From CAYXLI01 sp964464925 (GTDB lineage Bacteria; Acidobacteriota; Terriglobia; Bryobacterales; Bryobacteraceae): a stretch of 64,000 nt of DNA. Below, piece after piece: positions 49,905 through 57,929 of this stretch. Numbering within the stretch: position 1 is the stretch's first letter; each line of letters starts with the position of its first letter. A program made the position numbers and the translations under genes. The notes under the pieces are model-generated. The model was not told where the DNA came from. It saw only the letters and a list, made by a program, of their open reading frames with translations, and ran no database searches. Location of the stretch: assembly GCA_964464925.1 (NCBI GenBank), contig CAYXLI010000027.1:16099-80098 (forward strand). The letters are read 5' to 3'.

Positions 49905-50042
49905 ATGATCACGCCTTGCGAACACAAGAAGACCGAAGTATTGGCAAGACAGAGCGGCGTAGACTACGTCCGCTGCATCGACTGCGGACAAGTTTTCGAA
50001 GCCGAAGATCTGGAGACTGTTTCGTTGTACGACGAAGACTAA
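49905..50042 (+). CDS. 45-residue zinc-ribbon-like small protein
   Basis: A short ORF from ATG 49905 to TAA 50042: MITPCEHKKTEVLARQSGVD, then YVRCIDCGQVFEAEDLETVS and a short acidic tail. CEH (Cys and His) and CxxC in RCIDCGQVFEA form a plausible one-zinc ribbon. It stands directly behind a near-consensus promoter, is free of neighbours on both sides and has acidic, gene-like composition, so it is very likely real although too short for routine ORF calling. Role unknown; small ribbons of this kind often bind RNA polymerase or nucleic acid. The leader is short and the Shine-Dalgarno (AGGGA) weak. Confidence 0.68.
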   Translation: MITPCEHKKTEVLARQSGVDYVRCIDCGQVFEAEDLETVSLYDED

Positions 50043-50147
50043 GAATCGATAAATCCCCTGCCCCCCGTTTCGTCTGACAACAGGAGTTGTGCCGTGCGGG
50101 GTTCGTGAGCTCGCCGCGGCAAACTAATCCATTACCATAGAGTGTTG

Positions 50148-50858
50148 ATGCAAGATCCTACGTACTCCTTGCGAGCCGCGTGCGCATCGCTCGTCATCAT
50201 GGTTTTGATGGTTGCAGCATGTTCGCGAAAGGACCAGCCCCTGACCACAACGGTTACGCCAGCTCAGGAAACTGCTTTCGGGAAAGCAGTGATGCAGTCG
50301 ATTCTGGGACACACGTTTCTAAGTTCGAACCGCCGCGCCACGATACAGGTCGTGTCCGTGAATGATAAGTTGAACACGGCGGCCGGGACGAAGTACATTG
50401 CGGCATTGGTCATGGCGCGCCCGGTTCAGGCGGCCGTCCCCGTGCCTTTAGATCAGATCGTAATCACGGAAGACCTCGCCGCCGCTGCCAAGACGGACAG
50501 CGAACTTGCCGCCGTGCTGGCTCATCAGATGGGTCATTTGGCCGCGCATCAGCCGATGGAGAAGTTGAAGAATGCTCATCTCAGCAAGGGCAGGACTGGC
50601 CTCATGATGCTGGCAGGCTGGAATGCAGAATCCAACGATGGAGAAAGCCAGCTTGTCTTGAACGAACTCGCCGCCCGCCTCTGGGAAATGCAGTACACCG
50701 CGGATGAGGAGCGCCAGGCGGAGGCCTATGCCTCTGGACTCCTGCCGAAAGCGGGCTACCCACCCGCAGCAATGCAAACGCTGGTTGACAGACTTACGGC
50801 CCGTGGCGCTAAGGAAGGGCGCGCGCCCGAATACCTGACGATGCATCCGGCAAAGTAG
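50148..50858 (+). CDS. M48-like lipoprotein with altered active site (HQxGH)
   Basis: A 236-residue predicted lipoprotein: signal with lipobox MVAAC (C25), then a domain with the layout of peptidase M48. The zinc helix reads LAAVLAHQMGHLAAH: both His (126, 130) remain, but the catalytic Glu is Gln127. The third ligand region (ADEERQAEAYASGLLPKAGY) is present and the C-terminal motif (YLTMHPAK) resembles SxHP of M48. Loss of the Glu should abolish peptidase activity while keeping metal binding, so it may be a pseudoenzyme. Start ATG 50148; GTG and TTG just upstream are also in frame. It lies 5 bp before yvcK. Confidence 0.8.
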   Translation: MQDPTYSLRAACASLVIMVLMVAACSRKDQPLTTTVTPAQETAFGKAVMQSILGHTFLSSNRRATIQVVSVNDKLNTAAGTKYIAALVMARPVQAAVPVPLDQIVITEDLAAAAKTDSELAAVLAHQMGHLAAHQPMEKLKNAHLSKGRTGLMMLAGWNAESNDGESQLVLNELAARLWEMQYTADEERQAEAYASGLLPKAGYPPAAMQTLVDRLTARGAKEGRAPEYLTMHPAK

Positions 50859-50863
50859 AACGA

Positions 50864-51901
50864 ATGTCACGGCGCTCGCAGACAACTAGCGACAGTGACG
50901 TCCTGCGGATCGTCGCAATCGGCGGCGGCACCGGACTTTCCACCCTGCTTCATGGCCTGAAGCTGATCATACTGGGAAGCCAGAACGAACCGCCGGTGGA
51001 TCCTGACCTCGACCTCACCGCCGTCGTCACCGTCACGGACGATGGCGGCAGTTCAGGCCGCCTGAGGCGCGACTTCGATGTGCTGCCTCCGGGCGATATC
51101 CGCAATTGCATGGTGGCCATGTGCGAGGACGAGGCACTGCTTTCGAAGCTTTTTCAGTATCGATTCCGTCAGGGGCGTGGATTGAAAGGGCACAGTTTCG
51201 GCAATCTCTTCCTGACGGCGCTGAACGATTTGACCGGCGATTTTCATAAAGCCGTCCAGTTATCGTCGGAGGTCCTGGCCAGTTGCGGCAGAATTTATCC
51301 GTCCACATCCGATAACGTCACGTTGCAGGCCGTACTCGCATCCGGCGAAATCATCTCCGGAGAGACGCGAATCAGCAAGAGCAAATCGCGTATCTGCCGC
51401 GTGAGGCTCAATCCTCCGCGCGGTAAACCGCTCCCTGAAACGTTGGAAGCAATCCGCAATGCGGATTTAATCACGCTCGGACCGGGATCTCTCTTCACCA
51501 GCGTGATTCCAAACCTGTTGGTGAAAGGCATTTCGGAAGCCATTCGCGCATCCCCGGCGACCAAGGCCTATTTTGTGAATCTGATGTGGCAGCCGGGTGA
51601 GACCACCGGTTTCCGCGCATCCGATCATGTCGAGGCGATACTCAACCACTCCGGACCCGGACTGATCGACTACGCCATCGTCAATACTAAGCCGATCACC
51701 GCTCCCATGAAGCGCCGCTATGCGCGCGAGATGGCGAAACCCGTAGAGAATGACGCAGAAAACCTGCGGGATATGGGCGTAGACGTGATCGGCCTGGAAC
51801 TCGCTTCCGGATCAGAAAAACTTCGGCATGACGGCAACGCCATCGCCGCCATCGCAATGAAATTGGCTCGCGAAGGGCGTGCGCGCAGACTACGGAAATA
51901 A
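50864..51901 (+). CDS. yvcK: YvcK/CofD-family UDP-GlcNAc-binding regulator
   Basis: A 345-residue protein of the YvcK (gluconeogenesis factor, GlmR) family. IVAIGGGTGLSTLLHGLK opens the fold, then VTVTDDGGSSGRLRRDF, LPPGDIRNCMVA, GHSFGNLFLTAL, GPGSLFTSVIPNLLV and IVNTKPI, all family marks. YvcK/GlmR binds UDP-GlcNAc and, in Bacillus, steers carbon to wall precursors. Here glmU follows after 3 bp, so sensor and producer of UDP-GlcNAc are co-transcribed. The M48-like lipoprotein is 5 bp upstream and probably in the same operon. Confidence 0.93.
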   Translation: MSRRSQTTSDSDVLRIVAIGGGTGLSTLLHGLKLIILGSQNEPPVDPDLDLTAVVTVTDDGGSSGRLRRDFDVLPPGDIRNCMVAMCEDEALLSKLFQYRFRQGRGLKGHSFGNLFLTALNDLTGDFHKAVQLSSEVLASCGRIYPSTSDNVTLQAVLASGEIISGETRISKSKSRICRVRLNPPRGKPLPETLEAIRNADLITLGPGSLFTSVIPNLLVKGISEAIRASPATKAYFVNLMWQPGETTGFRASDHVEAILNHSGPGLIDYAIVNTKPITAPMKRRYAREMAKPVENDAENLRDMGVDVIGLELASGSEKLRHDGNAIAAIAMKLAREGRARRLRK

Positions 51902-51904
51902 TCA

Positions 51905-53296
51905 ATGACATCGAAACTCACTATCGTGATTCTGGCCGCGGGTCTCGGAACCCGCATGAAATCGAATAAAGCGAAGGTGCTGCATGAGGCCGGCGGCGCC
52001 ACCCTGGTGGAGCACGTGGTCGATTCCGCCCTCGCGCTGACCACTCCGGATCGGGTCGTTGTTGTCGTAGGCCATCAGGCGGACCAGGTACGCGCAACTC
52101 TCTCCGGCCGCGCGGTGCGATTCGCCGAGCAGAAGGAGCAGCGCGGCACCGGCCATGCCCTGCTGAACTGCAAGAATGCTGTGCCGGATCACGACGGCCT
52201 CCTGGTTGTGCTTTACGGGGATTGCCCACTGCTCTCGGAAGCCACCATCCGGACACTGCTGCGAAGGCATGATGAGACCCGCGCCGATGCCACGGTGATC
52301 ACTACGGTGCTCGAGGATGCCAGCGGCTACGGCCGTATGATCAAGGACGCGGGCGGCCGTGTCCTCGCCATCGTGGAGCACAAGGTGGCTACCGCGGAAC
52401 AGCGCCAGATCCGCGAAATCAATTCGGGCATTTATTGTTTCGACGCAGCGAAGCTGTGGCAGCATCTGGGCTCTATTCAACCAAACCCGGTTTCAAATGA
52501 GTATTACCTCACCGACATCGTGGAGATCTTCAACCAGGCCGGACTCGAGGTGAATGCGCTAGTTCATCCGGATTCGAATGAACTGCTCGGGATCAACACC
52601 AGGGTAGAGCTCGCGCTGGTGGACCGAATTTTCCGCGAACGGAAAACCACGGAACTGATGTTGGCCGGGGTGACGATTGAGAAACCCGAGACCGTGACGA
52701 TCGACAAGCATGTGCGCGTGGGTCAAGATTCCGTAGTGGAAGCCTTCGCCCAACTGCGCGGCAATACGAGCGTCGGAGAAAACTCGCGTATCGGTGCCGG
52801 CGCTATCCTGCGCGATTCCACTCTCGCCGACAACGTAGATATCGCTGCCTACACGATCATCCAGGGCTCGGTGGTGGAAACCGGAGCGACCATCGGGCCG
52901 TTCGCACGGCTGCGGCAGGAGAACGTAGTGGAGGCGAACGCGCATATCGGCAACTTCGTCGAGTTGAAGAAGACCCATCTAGGCGCGGGAGCCAAAGCCG
53001 GCCATCTCGCCTATCTCGGCGATGCCTCTGTCGGAAGTAAGACGAACATCGGCGCCGGCACGATCACCTGCAACTACGACGGTGTGAAGAAGCATCGAAC
53101 GCTGATCGGCGATGACGCCTTCATTGGAAGCAACGCCACGCTGGTGGCGCCGTCGCATATCGGATCCGGCGCCTACATCGCTGCTGGATCCGTGATCACG
53201 GAAGAGGTTCCGGACGATGCACTTGGGATCGGGCGCGGCCGGCAGGTAAACAAAGAGGGTTGGGCGAAAAAGCGGCGGGCAGCCCGGCAGCCGTAA
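51905..53296 (+). CDS. glmU: Bifunctional GlcNAc-1-P uridyltransferase / GlcN-1-P acetyltransferase
   Basis: GlmU acetylates glucosamine-1-phosphate and couples it to UTP to give UDP-GlcNAc for peptidoglycan and LPS. The 463-residue protein has the pyrophosphorylase motif ILAAGLGTRMKSNKAKVLH, then EQRGTGHALL, YGDCPLL and EINSGIY, and from about residue 250 a left-handed beta-helix of hexapeptide repeats (IGAGAIL, NIGAGTITCNYDGVKKH). The acetyltransferase site segment SNATLVAPSHIGSGAYIAAGSV is present. Complete and of usual length. Confidence 0.97.
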   Translation: MTSKLTIVILAAGLGTRMKSNKAKVLHEAGGATLVEHVVDSALALTTPDRVVVVVGHQADQVRATLSGRAVRFAEQKEQRGTGHALLNCKNAVPDHDGLLVVLYGDCPLLSEATIRTLLRRHDETRADATVITTVLEDASGYGRMIKDAGGRVLAIVEHKVATAEQRQIREINSGIYCFDAAKLWQHLGSIQPNPVSNEYYLTDIVEIFNQAGLEVNALVHPDSNELLGINTRVELALVDRIFRERKTTELMLAGVTIEKPETVTIDKHVRVGQDSVVEAFAQLRGNTSVGENSRIGAGAILRDSTLADNVDIAAYTIIQGSVVETGATIGPFARLRQENVVEANAHIGNFVELKKTHLGAGAKAGHLAYLGDASVGSKTNIGAGTITCNYDGVKKHRTLIGDDAFIGSNATLVAPSHIGSGAYIAAGSVITEEVPDDALGIGRGRQVNKEGWAKKRRAARQP

Positions 53297-53313
53297 GCTG
53301 GCGCGGGCGGCCC

Positions 53314-53649
53314 CTATCTCTTCTGATTCTGCTGACTTCTTACAATAATCCGAACCGCCACGTCACCCTCGGCCGTGGTCTTATAGCCAACGGTGACACG
53401 AGCCTTGGCGCGTAACCGCCCCTCCACCTTCGTCTCGGTATTGATGAGGAAGGTGCGCGACTCGGGCGCTTTTCCGAGCAGAGTGCGGACAACAACGACC
53501 TTGCCTTCGGGCATTTCCGTAATAGTGCCGGAATAGAACTCTGGTGAGGATTCCTGCTCGTTCTGCAGTGGCTCCTGTTGATTGACGGGAAGTGCAGGGA
53601 TCGCGCGGGTGAGGGCGAAAAAAAGGACCGAGCTAAGAAGCCACATCAT
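53314..53649 (-). CDS. Small secreted hypothetical protein
   Basis: A 111-residue ORF with a signal peptide-like start (MMWLLSSVLFFALTRAIPA), a Gln/Glu-rich linker and a small beta-domain (SGTITEMPEGKVVVVRTLLG, TKVEGRLRAKARVTVGYK) resembling DUF5666/OB-like secreted modules. No function can be named. It is convergent with glmU (17 bp) and upstream of truB in the opposite orientation sense, separated by 65 bp from the truB stop. Confidence 0.6.
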   Translation of the reverse strand: MMWLLSSVLFFALTRAIPALPVNQQEPLQNEQESSPEFYSGTITEMPEGKVVVVRTLLGKAPESRTFLINTETKVEGRLRAKARVTVGYKTTAEGDVAVRIIVRSQQNQKR

Positions 53650-53714
53650 TTAGACTATCTAGAACGAATGAAGCATGGGTGAAGGCAACATTAAAGTTAA
53701 TTCATTTGCCCGGC

Positions 53715-54602
53715 CTACAACACAAGCACCGGGTGATACACGTGCGGCAACTTTGCTTCTCCAATCGCGACCAGGTCGCCCTCGTAGGTAACAGCCTTCA
53801 CGTAGCGTGAATTCCGCTGGCGGAAGGGCGAGACCTGAAAATCCCGGCCCTGCCTTATGAACCCTGCCGTACCCGCGTCTACCAATTCACTCGGAAACTC
53901 CGGCAACAACTGCGCGGCCGGAATGACGGCATCGTCCAGGGTACCGGCCGCCGCGCGCTCAGTCAGTTGCTCAATCGTCTGCGCCATGTCGAGAGCGAAT
54001 CCTCCGGATGCTGTACGCCGAAGTGCACTGAGATGCGCGCCGCAGCCGAACGCTACCCCCAGCCCATGCGCGATGCTCCGCACATAGGTCCCTGCAGAGC
54101 AGTGGATGCTGATTTCCGCCTCATTCCCTTCGCACCGCCTCACCTCGATGCAGAAGATCTCAACGTGTACCGGTTTCAGTTCGACGGCGACGTTCTGGCG
54201 CGCCAGTTTGTACGCCGGAACACCGCCGATCTTTTTTGCCGAGACGGGCGGAGGCACCTGAGAAATCCGGCCGCGGAATTCCTCCAGCGCGTTCTGCAGG
54301 CGCTCACAATCGATCGATATATCGACAGCGTTTGAGGTAGGCAAACCGTCGGCATCGTACGTATCAGTAGAGAATCCGAAGCGGATGGTCGCTTCGTAAA
54401 CCTTTTCGCTCTTCTGGAAGAACTGCGCCAATCTGGTCGCCTTGCCCACAACGAGCGGCAGAATACCCGTGGCCATCGGATCGAGCGTGCCCAGATGACC
54501 GATCTTTTTTGTGCCGGTTAGCCGGCGTAGTTTATTGACCACGTCGTGGGACGTCCAGCCCGAGGGCTTGTCCACGACGATGACTCCGTCGCGAATACTC
54601 AC
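53715..54602 (-). CDS. truB: tRNA pseudouridine(55) synthase
   Basis: A 295-residue TruB: GVIVVDKPSGWTSHDVVNKL start, catalytic Asp in KIGHLGTLDPMATGILPLV, the thumb-loop region and CSAGTYVRSIAHGLG, then a C-terminal PUA-like extension (VKAVTYEGDLVAIGEA). It isomerises U55 in the T-loop of tRNAs. Start GTG at 54602. It is separated by 50 bp from the divergent ABC exporter. rbfA/infB/rpsO neighbours common elsewhere are absent. Confidence 0.96.
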   Translation of the reverse strand: MSIRDGVIVVDKPSGWTSHDVVNKLRRLTGTKKIGHLGTLDPMATGILPLVVGKATRLAQFFQKSEKVYEATIRFGFSTDTYDADGLPTSNAVDISIDCERLQNALEEFRGRISQVPPPVSAKKIGGVPAYKLARQNVAVELKPVHVEIFCIEVRRCEGNEAEISIHCSAGTYVRSIAHGLGVAFGCGAHLSALRRTASGGFALDMAQTIEQLTERAAAGTLDDAVIPAAQLLPEFPSELVDAGTAGFIRQGRDFQVSPFRQRNSRYVKAVTYEGDLVAIGEAKLPHVYHPVLVL

Positions 54603-54652
54603 TCCTTATTGTTGCAGGCTGCTGCCGGGGGCTCCATCGTACACTCAAGGAA

Positions 54653-56500
54653 GTGGAAGAAGAAGTACTTGGCAAAGCTTATGACAGCCGTATCATGCGG
54701 CGCTTGCTCGGCTACATGCGGCCTTACAAGATGGCCGTCGCACTATCGCTCGTCTTCCTGCTGCTCAATTCGGTCCTCCAGATCGTCGGCCCGCTGCTCA
54801 CCAAAGTCGCCATAGACCGGTACCTCTCGCCAACGGGCAAAGCGACCGGAACGTTCCTTGATACGTGGCTGGCGCACGATCCTTGGAAGGGAATGTCGCA
54901 GATTTCCCTGCTCTATCTGGCATCGGTCGTAGGAGCGCTGGTGATGGAGTTCCTGCAAACCTACATCATGCAGTGGACCGGGCAGAACGCGATGTTCGAC
55001 CTCCGCCGCGAGTTGATGACCCACATGCAGCACCTCGACGTGTCGTACTTCGACCGGAATCCGGTGGGACGCCTGGTAACGCGCGTCACAACGGACGTAG
55101 ACGTTCTGAATGATCTGTTCACCTCCGGGCTCGTGAACATTCTCGGAGACTTGCTCATGCTGGGCTTCATCTGCGTGGCGATGTTCCAGATGAGTATCGG
55201 GCTCACGCTACTCCTGCTCGCTGTCCTTCCATTGGTCGTTCTCGTGACCGCGATTTTCCGCCGGTCCGTTGCCACCAGCTACCGCCGCATCCGTATCGCC
55301 GTGGCGAAGATCAACGCGTACCTGCAGGAACACGTGAATGGCATCGCCGTGCTGCAACTGTTCAACCGCGAGCAGAAGAGCCGCGAAGAGTTCGACCGAA
55401 TCAACCAGGAGCACATGGTCGCCTTCAAAGACTCCATATTTGCTTACGGCTGGTTCTACCCGGTGGTTGAGTTTCTCAGCATGGTGGCGCTTGCGGCAAT
55501 CCTGTCCTATGGCGGATTTCGGATCCGCGAGGGCGCCTTGTCCTTAGGCATTCTCGTGGCATTTCTGCAATACGGAATGCGCTTTTTCCGCCCGATTCAG
55601 GACCTCAGCGAGAAGTACAACATCCTGCAGGGCGCAATGGCGGCCTCCGAACGAATTTTCAAACTGCTGGATACTTTACCGGTGATCGTCAATCCAGCAG
55701 CGCCCAAACGAGTGCCCGGCGAGCTCGGCGAAATCGAATTCGATCACGTGTGGTTTGCTTACAAAGATGAGGATTGGGTCCTGCGCGACGTCAGTTTCCG
55801 GATCGCAGCGGGCGAGACCATAGCAGTCGTGGGTCACACCGGAGCGGGCAAGACGACCATCACAAACCTGCTGCTGCGCTTCTACGACATACAGAAGGGC
55901 TCGATTCGCATCGGTGGAATCGACGTGCGCGAGTTCGAGTTGGAAGAACTGCGGCGCCAGTTCGGAATCGTATTGCAGGATCCGTACCTCTTCACCGGCA
56001 CAATCAGCGAAAACATCCGCCTGGGTACGGCCGGCATTACCGAGGACCGCCTGCGCTCGGCCGTGGAGAAGGTGAACCTGAAGGATTTCGTAGAGCGCCT
56101 CCCGGACGGTTATGCTTATGAGGTCCGCGAGCGAGGGAGCGGCCTCTCCACAGGCCAGAAGCAGCTCATCAGCTTCGCGCGCGCTCTCGCGCATGACCCG
56201 CGTGTTCTAATCCTCGACGAGGCTACATCGAGCGTAGATACGGATACGGAGATCCGCGTGCGCGAGGCGCTCGGGAATCTGGTGGAAGGCCGGACTTCCA
56301 TCATCATCGCGCATCGTCTTTCCACCATTCAGCGCGCAGACCGCATCTTTGTCATGCACAAGGGGCAGCTTCGCGAAAGCGGAACGCACCAGCAACTGCT
56401 CGCGGTGCGCGGGATTTACTGGAAGCTTTACCAACTGCAATACAAGGATCAGGAACTCGGCGGTGTCAACCTGACGCCATCGGAAGCTCTCGGCGACTGA
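54653..56500 (+). CDS. ABC exporter, MsbA/LmrA-like (membrane-ATPase fusion)
   Basis: A 615-residue half transporter. The six-helix ABC_membrane domain spans about 25-320, and the ATPase domain follows with Walker A GHTGAGKTT, Q-loop (VLQDPYLF), signature LSTGQKQLISFARAL (LSxGQ), Walker B VLILDEATSS and H-loop (IIAHRLST). It resembles multidrug and lipid-A exporters; the substrate is open. It starts at GTG 54653 with AAGGA just upstream. The stop is 2 bp from the convergent phosphoesterase stop. Confidence 0.94.
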   Translation: MEEEVLGKAYDSRIMRRLLGYMRPYKMAVALSLVFLLLNSVLQIVGPLLTKVAIDRYLSPTGKATGTFLDTWLAHDPWKGMSQISLLYLASVVGALVMEFLQTYIMQWTGQNAMFDLRRELMTHMQHLDVSYFDRNPVGRLVTRVTTDVDVLNDLFTSGLVNILGDLLMLGFICVAMFQMSIGLTLLLLAVLPLVVLVTAIFRRSVATSYRRIRIAVAKINAYLQEHVNGIAVLQLFNREQKSREEFDRINQEHMVAFKDSIFAYGWFYPVVEFLSMVALAAILSYGGFRIREGALSLGILVAFLQYGMRFFRPIQDLSEKYNILQGAMAASERIFKLLDTLPVIVNPAAPKRVPGELGEIEFDHVWFAYKDEDWVLRDVSFRIAAGETIAVVGHTGAGKTTITNLLLRFYDIQKGSIRIGGIDVREFELEELRRQFGIVLQDPYLFTGTISENIRLGTAGITEDRLRSAVEKVNLKDFVERLPDGYAYEVRERGSGLSTGQKQLISFARALAHDPRVLILDEATSSVDTDTEIRVREALGNLVEGRTSIIIAHRLSTIQRADRIFVMHKGQLRESGTHQQLLAVRGIYWKLYQLQYKDQELGGVNLTPSEALGD

Positions 56501-56501
56501 C

Positions 56502-57356
56502 CTACTTCGCCTTGGGCGGAAACTGGTTCGGAATGGCACCAAATCCGATCCATTGCTGCTCGATGGCCTCCGGCGAGACGGAAACGATTCTGAATCCGCT
56601 ACCCTCGGCGGTAAGGGGCATCCCGACCGGTCCTGTGGTGATCATATGTAACCTGCCTGCCTGCGCCACTGCGTTCCGGTGATAATGGCCGGAGAACAGG
56701 TATTCCACGCCATACTCCCGAAAAAGCGCAAGATATTTCCGGCGCTTCTCCAGCGGGATATTGAAATACTGATCGGCCTCGTCCTCCTGCTGCAGAAACC
56801 ACGGGTGATGCTGGAATATTACTATGTGGCGCGCGCCCGAAGCCTTGGCATTCTGTAGTTCGCCGCGCAGCCACTGCTCCTGCTTTTCGAATTCGGCCTG
56901 CGCTGTTCCCGGTGCGTGAATCAGCGTTGAGTTCAGCACGATGCCGAACAATTCGTCCTGCCGGAACGAGTAGTGATCCGGACCAAAGCGCGATACATAG
57001 GAAGCAATCGACTCCGGAGTCGGCTCATTACGTACGTCGTGATTACCGGCGATGAGATGCAGCGGTATGCTCTTATCGAGCTTTGCCGCGATTCGAAAGA
57101 ACTCATCCGCTTCGGCGCGGTTGCCTGCCTGATTGATCAGATCCCCGCAAAGGATAACAAATTTCGGCTTCAGGCGATTCGCCGTTGCGATGAAGAACTC
57201 GAAGTTCGCTGTTTCCTGTTCGAAGGACTTATCGCCGGTGTACATGCCGAACTGGGGATCTGAGCCCTGCAAGAAGAACCAGGGCGCGGTCTGCGCGAAC
57301 GCAGATGTTGCAAGCAGGAGCAGAATACACGATGAGCGCATGCGTCTTCGTATCAT
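56502..57356 (-). CDS. Exported calcineurin-like metallophosphoesterase (CPPED1-like)
   Basis: A 284-residue exported hydrolase with signal SSCILLLLATSAFAQ. The dimetal motifs are in order: GSDPQFG (motif I), VILCGDLIN (II), IAGNHDVRN (III), IFQHHPWF (IV) and FSGHYHRNAV (V). The sequence WFFLQGSDPQFGMY is characteristic of CPPED1-like proteins, which dephosphorylate proteins or small phosphomonoesters. ATG 57356 or 57341 both fit the signal peptide; 53 open codons upstream have no support. Confidence 0.93.
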   Translation of the reverse strand: MIRRRMRSSCILLLLATSAFAQTAPWFFLQGSDPQFGMYTGDKSFEQETANFEFFIATANRLKPKFVILCGDLINQAGNRAEADEFFRIAAKLDKSIPLHLIAGNHDVRNEPTPESIASYVSRFGPDHYSFRQDELFGIVLNSTLIHAPGTAQAEFEKQEQWLRGELQNAKASGARHIVIFQHHPWFLQQEDEADQYFNIPLEKRRKYLALFREYGVEYLFSGHYHRNAVAQAGRLHMITTGPVGMPLTAEGSGFRIVSVSPEAIEQQWIGFGAIPNQFPPKAK

Positions 57357-57416
57357 AACGGCCTGACACAAATCCTCCGCAACTTGCGTCCATTTTGGAC
57401 GGAGGACTGTACCTGA

Positions 57417-57695
57417 GTGGCAACCAAGAAAACTGCGTCCAAAGGCAAGAAGAAGATTCAGAAGGTCATGCATGAGTACAAACACGGTGAACTGAAGTCT
57501 GGTGGCCGTAAGCAAGTGAAGAATCCGAAGCAGGCCATCGCAATTGCGTTGAGCGAAGCACGGCAGGCCGGAGCGAAGATTCCGAAGAAGGCAGCAACCA
57601 AGAAGAAGACTGCCGCGAAGAAGACTGCCGCGAAAAAGAAAACCGCCACGAAGAAGACCGCCTCAAAGAAATCTGCCGCGCGAAAGAAGCGCTGA
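57417..57695 (+). CDS. Lys/Ala-rich DUF6496 protein with histone H1-like tail
   Basis: A 92-residue basic protein. The first half has the DUF6496 signature (KIQKVMHEYKHGELKSG, KNPKQAIAIALSEARQAG). The second half is a string of KKTAA-type repeats (KKKTAAKKTAAKKKTATKKT) like eukaryotic H1 and bacterial HC1/HupS tails, so DNA or RNA binding is likely. The start is GTG 57417 with GGAGGA 10 bp upstream. It lies divergently from the phosphoesterase with 60 bp between starts. Confidence 0.85.
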   Translation: MATKKTASKGKKKIQKVMHEYKHGELKSGGRKQVKNPKQAIAIALSEARQAGAKIPKKAATKKKTAAKKTAAKKKTATKKTASKKSAARKKR

Positions 57696-57929
57696 ATCTT
57701 TCGCACATTTTCCAGAAGCGCCGAAACCTTAGCTGCCCGTATGCGTCGTGTTCAGGTAGAAAGACCTCTCCGAAAAGTTTCCGGTTAGCTTCTTCGTTTC
57801 TGTAACCCCTGAAACGTTTCCCCGTTCTGCGTAGTCTCATCTTCGAGTCTGGTTCGCGAAGGATTATGCAACAGCGACTCGTGCATCCGCTTCGCGTCTT
57901 CAAGAGAAAACGAGAAGGTAGAGAACTGA

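Noticed and set aside
57811..57830. GAAACGTTTC palindrome upstream of the GH-GT fusion
   Set aside because: A 10-bp palindrome alone, with no matching second site or promoter pair; too weak to call an operator.
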